Source: an uncultured Bacteroides sp.
GTDB lineage: Bacteria; Bacteroidota; Bacteroidia; Bacteroidales; Bacteroidaceae
DNA length: 56,946 nt
Assembly (NCBI RefSeq): GCF_937912035.1
Contig: NZ_CALDPF010000052.1
Span: 1-56,946 of the forward strand
Reading direction: 5' to 3'
Positions 1 to 7,662 of this stretch are shown piece after piece. The notes beneath the pieces are model-generated. The model did no database searches and was not told where the DNA came from. It worked only from the letters and a program-made list of their open reading frames with translations. Positions within the stretch are counted from its first letter, which is position 1, and every line of letters starts with the position of its first letter. The translations under genes and the position numbers were made by a program.

Positions 1-312
1 GCCTACATCTTCTGTTCGGACGAAAAAATTCTGGAAGTGAACAGACAGTATCTGCAACATGATTATTACACTGACATCATCACATTCGACTATTGCGAAG
101 GCAAGCGAATATCAGGCGACCTGTTCATCAGCCTTGACACTGTAAGGACAAATGCCGAACAGTTCGGAGCGGAATACGATACGGAACTGCACCGAGTGAT
201 TATCCACGGAATCTTGCACCTATGCGGAATAAACGACAAGGGACCGGGAGAAAGAGAGATAATGGAAGCAGCAGAGAACAAAGCACTGGATATGCTTAAG
301 GAAATGAAATAA
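1..312 (+). CDS. ybeY: Endoribonuclease YbeY, 3' part (5' end outside window)
   Basis: The first base is already inside the gene; 103 codons are visible and the reading frame is open to the window edge. YbeY is a metal-dependent single-strand RNase needed for 16S rRNA 3'-end maturation and ribosome quality control. The visible part holds the metal site HGILHLCGIND at 205-237. The first two His of the family's HxxxHxxxxxH are present, and the third ligand position is Asp instead of His, a change that could still bind metal. The gene ends 9 nt before a strong hairpin terminator and is separate from the downstream mnmG unit. Confidence 0.9.
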   Translation, partial: AYIFCSDEKILEVNRQYLQHDYYTDIITFDYCEGKRISGDLFISLDTVRTNAEQFGAEYDTELHRVIIHGILHLCGINDKGPGEREIMEAAENKALDMLKEMK

Positions 313-320
313 TTAGAACA

Positions 321-357
321 AAAGTAGTGGGGCGGGAATTTCTCGCCCTACTTTGTT
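321..357 (+). terminator. Rho-independent terminator after ybeY
   Basis: AAAGTA (321-326) pairs with TACTTT (349-354). GGGCG (330-334) pairs with CGCCC (344-348), and the helix extends to a 3-nt loop at 338-340. A T-rich tail follows. Confidence 0.75.
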
Positions 358-398
358 AAATGATATTTGCAAGGGGAAAAAACAACGATAATTTTCAC

Positions 399-406
399 TA
401 ATTTTG
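399..406 (+). promoter_or_regulatory. Bacteroidetes -7 element for mnmG
   Basis: TAATTTTG matches TAnnTTTG, 26 nt before the mnmG ATG at 433. No clear TTTG lies at the -33 distance. Confidence 0.5.
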
Positions 407-432
407 TACCCAGTAATAAACATCATAATTCA

Positions 433-2304
433 ATGGAATTTAAGTACGACGTTATTGTAATCGGTGCCGGTCATGCAGGTTGTGAAGCTGCTGCGGCAGC
501 AGCCAATCTTGGGTCCAAGACATGTCTGATAACAATGGACATGAACAAGATTGCACAGATGAGCTGCAACCCTGCGGTAGGTGGTATTGCAAAGGGACAG
601 ATAGTAAGAGAGATTGACGCATTGGGCGGATACATGGGATTGGTAACAGACAAGACTGCCATACAATTCCGAATGCTGAACCGTTCAAAAGGTCCTGCCA
701 TGTGGAGCCCTCGCGCGCAGTGCGACAGAGGCAAATTTATCTGGGCATGGAGAGAGATTCTTGAGAACATTCCTAACCTGCATATATGGCAGGATACTGT
801 GGAAGAACTTATAATCGAGAACGGGGAAGTTAAAGGACTGACAACTTGCTGGGGCGTGACATTCTATGCAAAATGTATTGTTCTCACTGCAGGTACATTC
901 CTCAACGGACTTATGCACATAGGACGCAAGATGCTTGCCGGAGGACGTTGCGCAGAACCTGCTTCTTATCATCTTACTGAGTCTATAACCAGACATGGCA
1001 TCACTGCCGGAAGAATGAAAACAGGTACACCGGTAAGAATTGACGCAAGAAGTGTACACTTCGATCTCATGGAGCCTCAGGACGGCGAAAATGACTTCCA
1101 CAGATTTTCATTCATAAGTAAGCCAAGAGAACTTAAACAACTTCAGTGCTGGACTTGTTTTACTAACGAAGAGGTTCATGCCACACTGAGAAACGGACTG
1201 GCGGACTCCCCTCTTTACAACGGACAAATCCAGAGTATCGGTCCTCGCTACTGCCCGAGTATAGAAACGAAAATCGTAACTTTCCCGGACAAACCGCAGC
1301 ACCAGCTTTTCCTGGAACCGGAAGGAGAAACTACACAGGAACTTTACCTAAACGGGTTCTCCTCTTCCCTACCTATGGACATCCAGCTTGAGGCTTTGAA
1401 GAAGATTCCTTGCTTTAAGGATGTGGTGCTTTACCGCTCGGGATATGCCATAGAATACGATTACTTCGACCCTACCCAACTCAAGCATACACTTGAATCG
1501 AAGATCGTAAAGAACCTGTTCTTTGCAGGTCAGGTGAACGGTACTACCGGTTACGAGGAAGCAGGCGGTCAAGGTATCATTGCAGGTATCAATGCTCATA
1601 TCAACTGTCATGGTGGAGAGCCTTTCGTATTGGGAAGAGACGAAGCCTATATCGGCGTTCTGATAGACGACCTTGTTACAAAAGGTGTGGACGAACCTTA
1701 CCGTATGTTTACTTCAAGAGCAGAATACAGAATCTTACTGAGACAGGATGATGCCGACTTCAGACTTACAGAAAAAGCATACAAGCTAGGACTTGCAAAA
1801 CAGAACAGATACGACATCCTCTGCAAGAAGCGTGAAGAGATAGAGAAGATAGTGGAATTCACCAAGACCTACTCTATCAAGGCAGACAAGATAAACGATG
1901 GTCTGGAAGCATTAGGAACAGCAAGACTGGTTCACGGATGTAAGCTAATCGACCTGATAAGCCGTCCGCAGATTACGATAGAAAACATCGCTCCTCTTGT
2001 TCCGGCATTCAAGGCTGTTCTCGACAGAATAGAAGACCGCAAGGAAGAAATTATAGAGGCTGCCGAGGTACAGATAAAATACAAGGGATACATCGACCGC
2101 GAGAGAATGATAGCCGACAAGATACACCGTCTGGAGTCAATCAAGATAAAAGGCAAGTTCGACTATGATACCCTCCAGTCACTGTCAACCGAGGCAAGAC
2201 AAAAGCTAAAGAAGATAGATCCTGAGACACTGGCACAGGCAAGCCGAATACCGGGTATATCTCCTAGCGACATCAATGTACTACTTGTTCTCATGGGACG
2301 ATAA
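433..2304 (+). CDS. mnmG: tRNA uridine-5-carboxymethylaminomethyl modification enzyme MnmG (GidA)
   Basis: MnmG works with the GTPase MnmE to put the carboxymethylaminomethyl group on C5 of wobble U34, using FAD and methylene-tetrahydrofolate. The 623-residue product has the family's usual length. It opens with the FAD dinucleotide-binding motif VIGAGHAGCEA near residues 8-18, and GIAKGQIVREIDALGG is typical of GidA. The ATG at 433 is preferred over an in-frame TTG at 367, because the -7 element at 399-406 would place transcription start after that TTG and homologues begin with the FAD motif. A perfect parS site follows the stop by 5 nt. mnmA and mnmD, which act on the same nucleotide, are also in this window. 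Confidence 0.97.
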   Translation: MEFKYDVIVIGAGHAGCEAAAAAANLGSKTCLITMDMNKIAQMSCNPAVGGIAKGQIVREIDALGGYMGLVTDKTAIQFRMLNRSKGPAMWSPRAQCDRGKFIWAWREILENIPNLHIWQDTVEELIIENGEVKGLTTCWGVTFYAKCIVLTAGTFLNGLMHIGRKMLAGGRCAEPASYHLTESITRHGITAGRMKTGTPVRIDARSVHFDLMEPQDGENDFHRFSFISKPRELKQLQCWTCFTNEEVHATLRNGLADSPLYNGQIQSIGPRYCPSIETKIVTFPDKPQHQLFLEPEGETTQELYLNGFSSSLPMDIQLEALKKIPCFKDVVLYRSGYAIEYDYFDPTQLKHTLESKIVKNLFFAGQVNGTTGYEEAGGQGIIAGINAHINCHGGEPFVLGRDEAYIGVLIDDLVTKGVDEPYRMFTSRAEYRILLRQDDADFRLTEKAYKLGLAKQNRYDILCKKREEIEKIVEFTKTYSIKADKINDGLEALGTARLVHGCKLIDLISRPQITIENIAPLVPAFKAVLDRIEDRKEEIIEAAEVQIKYKGYIDRERMIADKIHRLESIKIKGKFDYDTLQSLSTEARQKLKKIDPETLAQASRIPGISPSDINVLLVLMGR

Positions 2305-2309
2305 AACGA

Positions 2310-2325
2310 TGTTTCACGTGAAACA
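2310..2325. promoter_or_regulatory. parS: parS centromere site (ParB/Spo0J binding)
   Basis: TGTTTCACGTGAAACA is the canonical 16-bp parS palindrome with no mismatch. ParB loads here and spreads to organise and segregate the origin region. It is intergenic between mnmG and apt. mnmG often lies near oriC in bacteria, so the window may be origin-proximal; that last step is inference. Confidence 0.88.
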
Positions 2326-2371
2326 ATTTGTTTAAGGATTACCCGTAAATCACTGTAAATAAAGGAAAACG

Positions 2372-2410
2372 CCTTAAAGTTTAAAGTGAGGTTAACGTAA
2401 AACTTTAAGG
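2372..2410. repeat. Inverted repeat in apt leader
   Basis: CCTTAAAGTTT (2372-2382) and AAACTTTAAGG (2400-2410) are perfect 11-bp inverted copies around a 17-nt loop. The 3' arm ends 24 nt before the apt start codon. There is no T-run, so an ordinary terminator is unlikely. Confidence 0.6.
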
Positions 2411-2434
2411 TTAGAACAAATAAAATCAAAACCA

Positions 2435-2959
2435 ATGAACAAAGAAACTTTAAGAAAGAACCTCCGTGAGATTCCAGACTTCCCTAAGCCGGGAATTCTA
2501 TTCTATGACGTTACTACCCTATTCAAAAACAGCGAGTGCCTTAGCGGTCTGATAAATGAGCTGTATGAAATGTACAAGGACAAAGGCATCACTAAAGTAG
2601 TAGGAATCGAGTCAAGAGGATTCATCCTTGGCGGTGCTCTGGCTGCAAGACTTGGAGCCGGTTTTATCATGGCCCGCAAGCCGGGAAAGCTTCCGGCAGA
2701 AGTAATTGAAGAAACTTACGAAAAGGAATACGGAACTGACACTATCCAACTTCATAAGGATGCCATCAACGAAGACGATGTGGTATTACTTCATGACGAT
2801 CTTCTTGCCACAGGCGGAACTATGGCAGCTACACACAGACTGGTTAAGAAAGCCGGAGCAAAAGAAACATATATCAACTTCGTTATAGAGCTGAAAGACC
2901 TTAACGGAAGAAAGGCTTTCCCTTCCGATGTTGACGTCACAACAATACTTGAACTCTAA
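2435..2959 (+). CDS. apt: Adenine phosphoribosyltransferase
   Basis: This cytosolic purine-salvage enzyme converts adenine and PRPP to AMP and pyrophosphate. The 174-residue product matches the family length. The N-terminus (IPDFPKPGILFYDVTTLF, residues 13-30) and the PRPP-binding loop VVLLHDDLLATGGTM (about residues 116-130) are diagnostic. It is the first gene of a co-directional run apt-uvrC-dtd-mazG-like-deoC with short gaps (17, 12, 2 and -1 nt). A perfect inverted repeat lies in its leader. Confidence 0.96.
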   Translation: MNKETLRKNLREIPDFPKPGILFYDVTTLFKNSECLSGLINELYEMYKDKGITKVVGIESRGFILGGALAARLGAGFIMARKPGKLPAEVIEETYEKEYGTDTIQLHKDAINEDDVVLLHDDLLATGGTMAATHRLVKKAGAKETYINFVIELKDLNGRKAFPSDVDVTTILEL

Positions 2960-2976
2960 ATATTTTTTCAGCAATA

Positions 2977-4803
2977 ATGGATTCGAAAGAGGAACTTAAA
3001 ACCAACGATTATCTTAGGGGAATTGTCTTGAACCTGCCGGACAGTCCGGGAATTTATCAATACCTGAACGCCGAAGGTACAATCATCTATGTGGGCAAGG
3101 CAAAGAACCTGAAAAGACGCGTATATTCGTATTTTGCAAAGGAGCACCAATCGGCAAAGACAAGGATTCTGGTAAGCAAGATTGCGGATATAAAATACAT
3201 TGTGGTAAACTCAGAGGAGGATGCATTATTGCTGGAAAATAACCTGATCAAAAAATATAAGCCACGATACAACGTCCTGCTTAAAGACGACAAGAGCTAC
3301 CCTTCTATCTGCATCAGCAACGAGTATTTTCCACGTGTTTTCAAGACACGGAAGATAATCAGAAAAGAAGGTACATACTTCGGTCCTTATAGCCACGTCC
3401 CTTCAATGATGGCAGTATTGGAGCTTATAAAGAAACTATACAATCTGCGCACCTGCCATCTGGCACTTACACCGGAAAACATATCGCAAGGGAAATTCAA
3501 GGTTTGCCTGGAATATCATATCAAGAACTGCAAAGGGCCATGTATAGGACTTCAAAGCCACGAAGAATACATGAAGCAGATAGCCGAAATAAAAGAGATT
3601 CTGAAAGGCAATACACGCATCATAAGCGACATGCTGATGGACGAGATGCAGAAGCTGGCAAGCGAACTGAAGTTTGAAGAGGCGCATAAAATAAAGCTGA
3701 AATACGACCTCGTAGAAAACTATAGATCGAAGAGCGAGGTGGTAAGTTCAGTACTTCACAACATCGATGTATTCTCTATAGAAACTGACGAAGGAGTGGC
3801 ATATATCAATTATCTGCACATCACGAACGGATGCATAAACCAGGCCTTCACTTTCGAATATAAAGTGCGGATGAACGAAACAAAAGAGGAGCTCCTGCAA
3901 TTGGGTATTGTGGAGATGCGCGAAAGATACCAGAGCAAATCGAAAGAGATAATAGTTCCGTTCGAACTGGATATGGAGATGAACGGAGTGATATTTACAG
4001 TGCCACAAAGAGGAGACAAAAAACATCTTCTGGAACTGTCTATCCTGAACGTAAAACAATATAAAGTGGATCGCCTGAAACAGGCAGAAAAGCTTAATCC
4101 GGAGCAAAGAAGCGTAAGACTGATGAAGGAGATCCAAGAACAGCTTCACCTGGAAAAAATGCCTGTACATATAGAATGCTTCGATAACTCGAACATTCAG
4201 GGCTCTGACGCCGTAGCAGCTTGCGTAGTTTTCAAGAAAGCGAAACCAAGCAAAAAGGACTACAGAAAATACATTATAAAAACCGTGGAAGGCCCCGACG
4301 ATTATGCTTCGATGCAGGAGGTGGTGAGACGAAGATATACACGTATTTTAGACGAGCAGGGCGAACTGCCTGACGTTATTCTGACAGATGGTGGAAAAGG
4401 ACAGATGGAAGTTGTAAGACAGGTAATAGAAAATGAGCTTCACCTCAACATTCCAATCGTGGGACTGGCAAAAGACAACCGCCACAGAACATCGGAAGTG
4501 CTCGCCGGATTCCCACCACAGACCATAGGAATAAAACAGGGAACTCCCCTATTCCATCTGCTTGAAAACATTCAGGACGAAGTACACAGATTTGCCATAA
4601 CCTTCCATAGAGACAAGAGAAGCAAGAGCCAGATAGCATCGGCACTGGACAACATCAAGGGTATCGGAGAAAAAAAGAAAACGGCGCTTCTGAAGACTTT
4701 TAAGAGCGTCAGACGAATAAAGGAAGCCAGCATAGAGGAATTATCCAAAGTTGTAGGAGAAGCCTCTGCAAAGGCCGTAAAAGAGGAATTAAACAAGGAA
4801 TAA
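2977..4803 (+). CDS. uvrC: UvrABC excinuclease subunit C
   Basis: UvrC makes the two incisions flanking a lesion during nucleotide excision repair, after UvrB loading. The 608-residue product shows the expected order. A GIY-YIG nuclease is near residues 22-100 (PGIYQY...IIYVGKAKNL). A UVR UvrB-contact motif lies near 210-240 (LASELKFEEAHKIK). The RNase H-like 5' nuclease has FDNSNIQGS and ILTDGGKGQM. A C-terminal helix-hairpin-helix (IKGIGEKKKTALL) ends the protein. It starts 17 nt after apt and ends 12 nt before dtd, so it is probably co-transcribed. Confidence 0.97.
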   Translation: MDSKEELKTNDYLRGIVLNLPDSPGIYQYLNAEGTIIYVGKAKNLKRRVYSYFAKEHQSAKTRILVSKIADIKYIVVNSEEDALLLENNLIKKYKPRYNVLLKDDKSYPSICISNEYFPRVFKTRKIIRKEGTYFGPYSHVPSMMAVLELIKKLYNLRTCHLALTPENISQGKFKVCLEYHIKNCKGPCIGLQSHEEYMKQIAEIKEILKGNTRIISDMLMDEMQKLASELKFEEAHKIKLKYDLVENYRSKSEVVSSVLHNIDVFSIETDEGVAYINYLHITNGCINQAFTFEYKVRMNETKEELLQLGIVEMRERYQSKSKEIIVPFELDMEMNGVIFTVPQRGDKKHLLELSILNVKQYKVDRLKQAEKLNPEQRSVRLMKEIQEQLHLEKMPVHIECFDNSNIQGSDAVAACVVFKKAKPSKKDYRKYIIKTVEGPDDYASMQEVVRRRYTRILDEQGELPDVILTDGGKGQMEVVRQVIENELHLNIPIVGLAKDNRHRTSEVLAGFPPQTIGIKQGTPLFHLLENIQDEVHRFAITFHRDKRSKSQIASALDNIKGIGEKKKTALLKTFKSVRRIKEASIEELSKVVGEASAKAVKEELNKE

Positions 4804-4815
4804 TTTTATCAAAAT

Positions 4816-5268
4816 ATGAGACTAGTTATACAGAGAGTAAGCCATGCATCGGTAACCATAAACGGCGTGTGCAAATCGGCAATTAAGGAAGGTTTCATGA
4901 TACTTGTAGGTATAGAGGAAGCCGACACTAAAGAAGATGCCGACTGGCTGTGCAAAAAGGTTATCGGACTGAGAGTGTTCGACGATGAAAACGGAGTGAT
5001 GAACAAATCTATCATGGACATAAACGGTGAGATTCTAATCGTAAGCCAATTCACTCTTATGGCTTCTACAAAAAAAGGGAACAGACCGTCGTACATTAGA
5101 GCTGCCGGACATGAGACCGCTATCCCACTCTATGAATACTTCTGCAGCGAAGTAAGCAAGGCATTGGGTAAAGAAGTTGGCACAGGTGAATTCGGGGCAG
5201 ACATGAAAGTAGAGCTGCTTAACAACGGCCCTGTAACCATATTGATAGATTCAAAAAACAAAGAATAA
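4816..5268 (+). CDS. dtd: D-aminoacyl-tRNA deacylase
   Basis: Dtd hydrolyses D-amino acids (and glycine mischarged on tRNA-Ala) from tRNA, a chiral proofreading step. The 150-residue product has the family N-terminus MRLVIQRVSHASV, the SQFTLMA motif near residues 77-83, and a C-terminal NNGPVTI cross-subunit motif near 138-144. The ATG lies 12 nt after uvrC, and the stop is 2 nt from the next gene, so translation is probably coupled within the apt-deoC run. Confidence 0.95.
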   Translation: MRLVIQRVSHASVTINGVCKSAIKEGFMILVGIEEADTKEDADWLCKKVIGLRVFDDENGVMNKSIMDINGEILIVSQFTLMASTKKGNRPSYIRAAGHETAIPLYEYFCSEVSKALGKEVGTGEFGADMKVELLNNGPVTILIDSKNKE

Positions 5269-5270
5269 AT

Positions 5271-5591
5271 ATGACATTTGATGAAGCCCAGAAAACAGTT
5301 GACAACTGGATTAAGGAATACGGAGTAAGATATTTCAGTGAACTTACCAATATGGCGGTTCTTACCGAAGAGGTTGGAGAACTAGCCAGAGTGATGTCAA
5401 GAAAATACGGCGACCAGTCGTTCAAGGAAGGTGAAAACCAGGATCCGACAGACGAAATGGCCGATGTACTATGGGTACTGCTCTGCCTGGCAAACCAGAC
5501 AGGCGTGAACCTTACGGAAGCATTCAAGAAGAATATCGAAAAGAAAACTTCAAGAGATAAAGACAGACATAAAAACAATCCAAAACTATAA
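5271..5591 (+). CDS. MazG-like nucleotide pyrophosphohydrolase
   Basis: The 106-residue protein is a single all-alpha MazG-type domain. Such enzymes hydrolyse (d)NTPs to monophosphates with Mg2+ and often act as house-cleaning or dCTPase-like enzymes. The metal-binding acidic pattern is visible as EEVGE near residues 31-35 and DEMADVLW near 63-70. The stop codon overlaps the deoC ATG by one base (TAATG). Its place beside deoC suggests nucleotide turnover; the substrate cannot be read from the sequence. Confidence 0.85.
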   Translation: MTFDEAQKTVDNWIKEYGVRYFSELTNMAVLTEEVGELARVMSRKYGDQSFKEGENQDPTDEMADVLWVLLCLANQTGVNLTEAFKKNIEKKTSRDKDRHKNNPKL

Positions 5592-6553
5592 TGCTTATGA
5601 GTTACAACGAAGAAAACATCTACGATTTTGAACAGGAACATGACCACGAGCATGAACATGAGATGCCTACAAGTGATAAATACACAGAGGCACTGAACAA
5701 GTATAACACCGCCATAAAGGACGATGAAATAACTTATGCAACGGATAATATTCTGAATAAATATCTTCATGAGAACAGCACAAAAGATGTAAAGAAATTT
5801 TTATTCAATTGCATAGACCTCACAAGTCTGAAATGTACAGACAGCGAAGAAAGCATACTTAAATTCACAGAGAAGGTTAATGAGTTTGTTGACAAATATC
5901 CTGACCTGAAAAACGTTGCCGCAATCTGTGTTTACCCTAATATGGCAGAAATTGTGAACGACGCTCTGGAAGCGGACGATGTCAAGATAGCATGCGTTTC
6001 AGGAGGCTTTCCGTCATCACAGACATTCACCGAAGTCAAAGTAGCCGAAACAGCAATGGCTATACACGCAGGTGCCGACGAGATTGATATCGTTATGCCG
6101 GTAGGCAAATTCCTTAGCGGAGACTACGAGGGAATGTGCGATGAAATAGAGGAGCTGAAAGCCGTTTGTGGAGAAAAACCACTGAAAGTAATACTTGAGA
6201 CAGGAGTACTGGGAAGCGCTTCTAATATAAAGAAAGCTTCTATCCTGGCGATGTATGCAGGCGCTGACTTCATCAAGACTTCTACCGGAAAGGAAAGCAT
6301 AGGAGCAACTCCCGAGGCTGCTTTTATAATGTGTAAGGCAATAAAGGAATACTTCCTTGAAACAGGAATAAAGATCGGTTTTAAAGCTGCCGGAGGTATA
6401 AATACAGTGGAAGATGCCTTGAAATATTATACAATAGCCAAAGAAGTACTTGGAGAAGAATGGCTGAACGAGGGACTATTCCGCATCGGAACAAGTCGTC
6501 TTACAAACCTTTTACTTTCGGACATAACAGGTGAAGACATCAAGTTCTTCTAA
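5591..6553 (+). CDS. deoC: Deoxyribose-phosphate aldolase
   Basis: DeoC splits 2-deoxyribose-5-phosphate into glyceraldehyde-3-phosphate and acetaldehyde in deoxynucleoside catabolism. The class I aldolase core includes CVYPNMAEIV, the Schiff-base lysine motif FIKTSTGKE (about residues 224-232) and the second lysine in GFKAAGGI. At 320 residues it is longer than the 220-260 of many DeoC proteins. The extra N-terminal segment includes a His/acidic tract (HDHEHEHE, about residues 16-23). Two starts are possible: ATG 5591, overlapping the previous stop, or ATG 5597. A convergent terminator follows. Confidence 0.94.
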   Translation: MLMSYNEENIYDFEQEHDHEHEHEMPTSDKYTEALNKYNTAIKDDEITYATDNILNKYLHENSTKDVKKFLFNCIDLTSLKCTDSEESILKFTEKVNEFVDKYPDLKNVAAICVYPNMAEIVNDALEADDVKIACVSGGFPSSQTFTEVKVAETAMAIHAGADEIDIVMPVGKFLSGDYEGMCDEIEELKAVCGEKPLKVILETGVLGSASNIKKASILAMYAGADFIKTSTGKESIGATPEAAFIMCKAIKEYFLETGIKIGFKAAGGINTVEDALKYYTIAKEVLGEEWLNEGLFRIGTSRLTNLLLSDITGEDIKFF

Positions 6554-6567
6554 ATCTACATAAAACG

Positions 6568-6597
6568 AAAAAGGACGGTTTCCCGTCCTTTTTTTAT
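6568..6597. terminator. Bidirectional terminator between deoC and polyprenyl synthetase
   Basis: GGACGG (6572-6577) pairs with CCGTCC (6583-6588) around a TTTC-type loop. A-run and T-run flanks allow it to work for both converging genes, and the minus-strand gene stops inside it. Confidence 0.85.
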
Positions 6598-7568
6598 TTC
6601 TTTCTGTCAATTACATAATCAATATAAGCAGTCAATGCAAGCCTTATATCCTGTGGTATATATTCAGGCAATAAGTCTAGCGCCTTGTTTCTATAATCAC
6701 GCATAACCTTATCGGCATACTCTATTCCACCCTCTTTTTTAACCGTCTCAACAAACGACATGATTTCGTCTTTGCTGGCTTTCATACCTCTTATGCGCAA
6801 GGCTAAAGCATTCAAGGCATCATCATTCATCTTATTCAGGACATATATTGCAGGCAGGGTAAGTTTACCTTCAATCATATCGTTTCCGGTAGGCTTTCCT
6901 ATGTTTTCATCTTCAAAATAATCAAAGATATCATCCTTTATCTGAAATGCAATACCAAGCATTTCTCCAAATGATGCTGCACTTTCAACCTCTTTTTCCG
7001 ATGCACCTACAGCAACTGCTCCACACTCTGCTGCAGCAGCAAACAACGCTGCAGTTTTTCTGCGTATTACATTGAAATAATCTTCTTCTGAGAATTCTTT
7101 ATTCGAAAGATTGGCCAACTGTATCACCTCACCCAAAGAAAGATCCTGACCAAGATCGGACACCAGTTCAACCAGCTTGATGTTTTTGGTCAATGAGGCA
7201 TGTTTCAAACAAGTAGCCAGGATATAATCGCCAACCAAAACCGAAAGTTTGTTATTATAAACAGCATTTACAGACTGCTGTCCCCTACGTTCACTACTCT
7301 CATCCACCACATCATCATGAACAAGACTTGCCGTATGAAGCAATTCAAGCGACAGAGCTACATGCCTTACTGAATCATCTATAACGCCATAAGCTTTGGC
7401 AACAAGCATAACCAATATCGGCCTCATCATCTTGCCACTCCTATTCTTGATATATGCAAGCACATTGTCAAGAAGCGGATTATCACTCTTTAATGACGAA
7501 ACGAATAGCTCTCTGAAAGCCTCCAACTCATTTGTAATAGGTTGTTTTATTATATCTACTGTGTTCAT
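6594..7568 (-). CDS. Polyprenyl (octaprenyl-type) diphosphate synthase
   Basis: Trans-isoprenyl diphosphate synthase that adds isopentenyl diphosphate units to make the side chain of menaquinone or a related lipid. The 324-residue product has the first Asp-rich motif DDVVDESSERRG (about residues 89-100, DDxxD class) and the second motif DDIFDYFED. The start is placed at ATG 7566-7568. A longer in-frame extension to 7646 would be hydrophobic, would span the promoter, and is not typical of the family. Chain length is not decidable from sequence alone; the overall size resembles octaprenyl or heptaprenyl synthases. Confidence 0.92.
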   Translation of the reverse strand: MNTVDIIKQPITNELEAFRELFVSSLKSDNPLLDNVLAYIKNRSGKMMRPILVMLVAKAYGVIDDSVRHVALSLELLHTASLVHDDVVDESSERRGQQSVNAVYNNKLSVLVGDYILATCLKHASLTKNIKLVELVSDLGQDLSLGEVIQLANLSNKEFSEEDYFNVIRRKTAALFAAAAECGAVAVGASEKEVESAASFGEMLGIAFQIKDDIFDYFEDENIGKPTGNDMIEGKLTLPAIYVLNKMNDDALNALALRIRGMKASKDEIMSFVETVKKEGGIEYADKVMRDYRNKALDLLPEYIPQDIRLALTAYIDYVIDRKK

Positions 7569-7586
7569 CGGGAATAAATTAGCGTA

Positions 7587-7594
7587 CAAAAGTA
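7587..7594 (-). promoter_or_regulatory. -7 element for polyprenyl synthase
   Basis: On the minus strand TACTTTTG matches TAnnTTTG, about 18 nt before the start codon at 7568. This supports the shorter start. Confidence 0.55.
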
Positions 7595-7662
7595 ATAATA
7601 AAACGGGGAATACGGTATTTTTTTGTACTTTTACATGAAATTTCATTATTAATTCACACTAT

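Noticed and set aside
367..432. Upstream TTG start extending mnmG by 22 residues
   Set aside because: The -7 element lies inside the extension and homologues begin at the FAD motif.
7569..7646. Upstream ATG extending the polyprenyl synthase with a hydrophobic N-terminus
   Set aside because: The extension covers the minus-strand -7 element and is unlike the family; it mimics a signal peptide only by chance.
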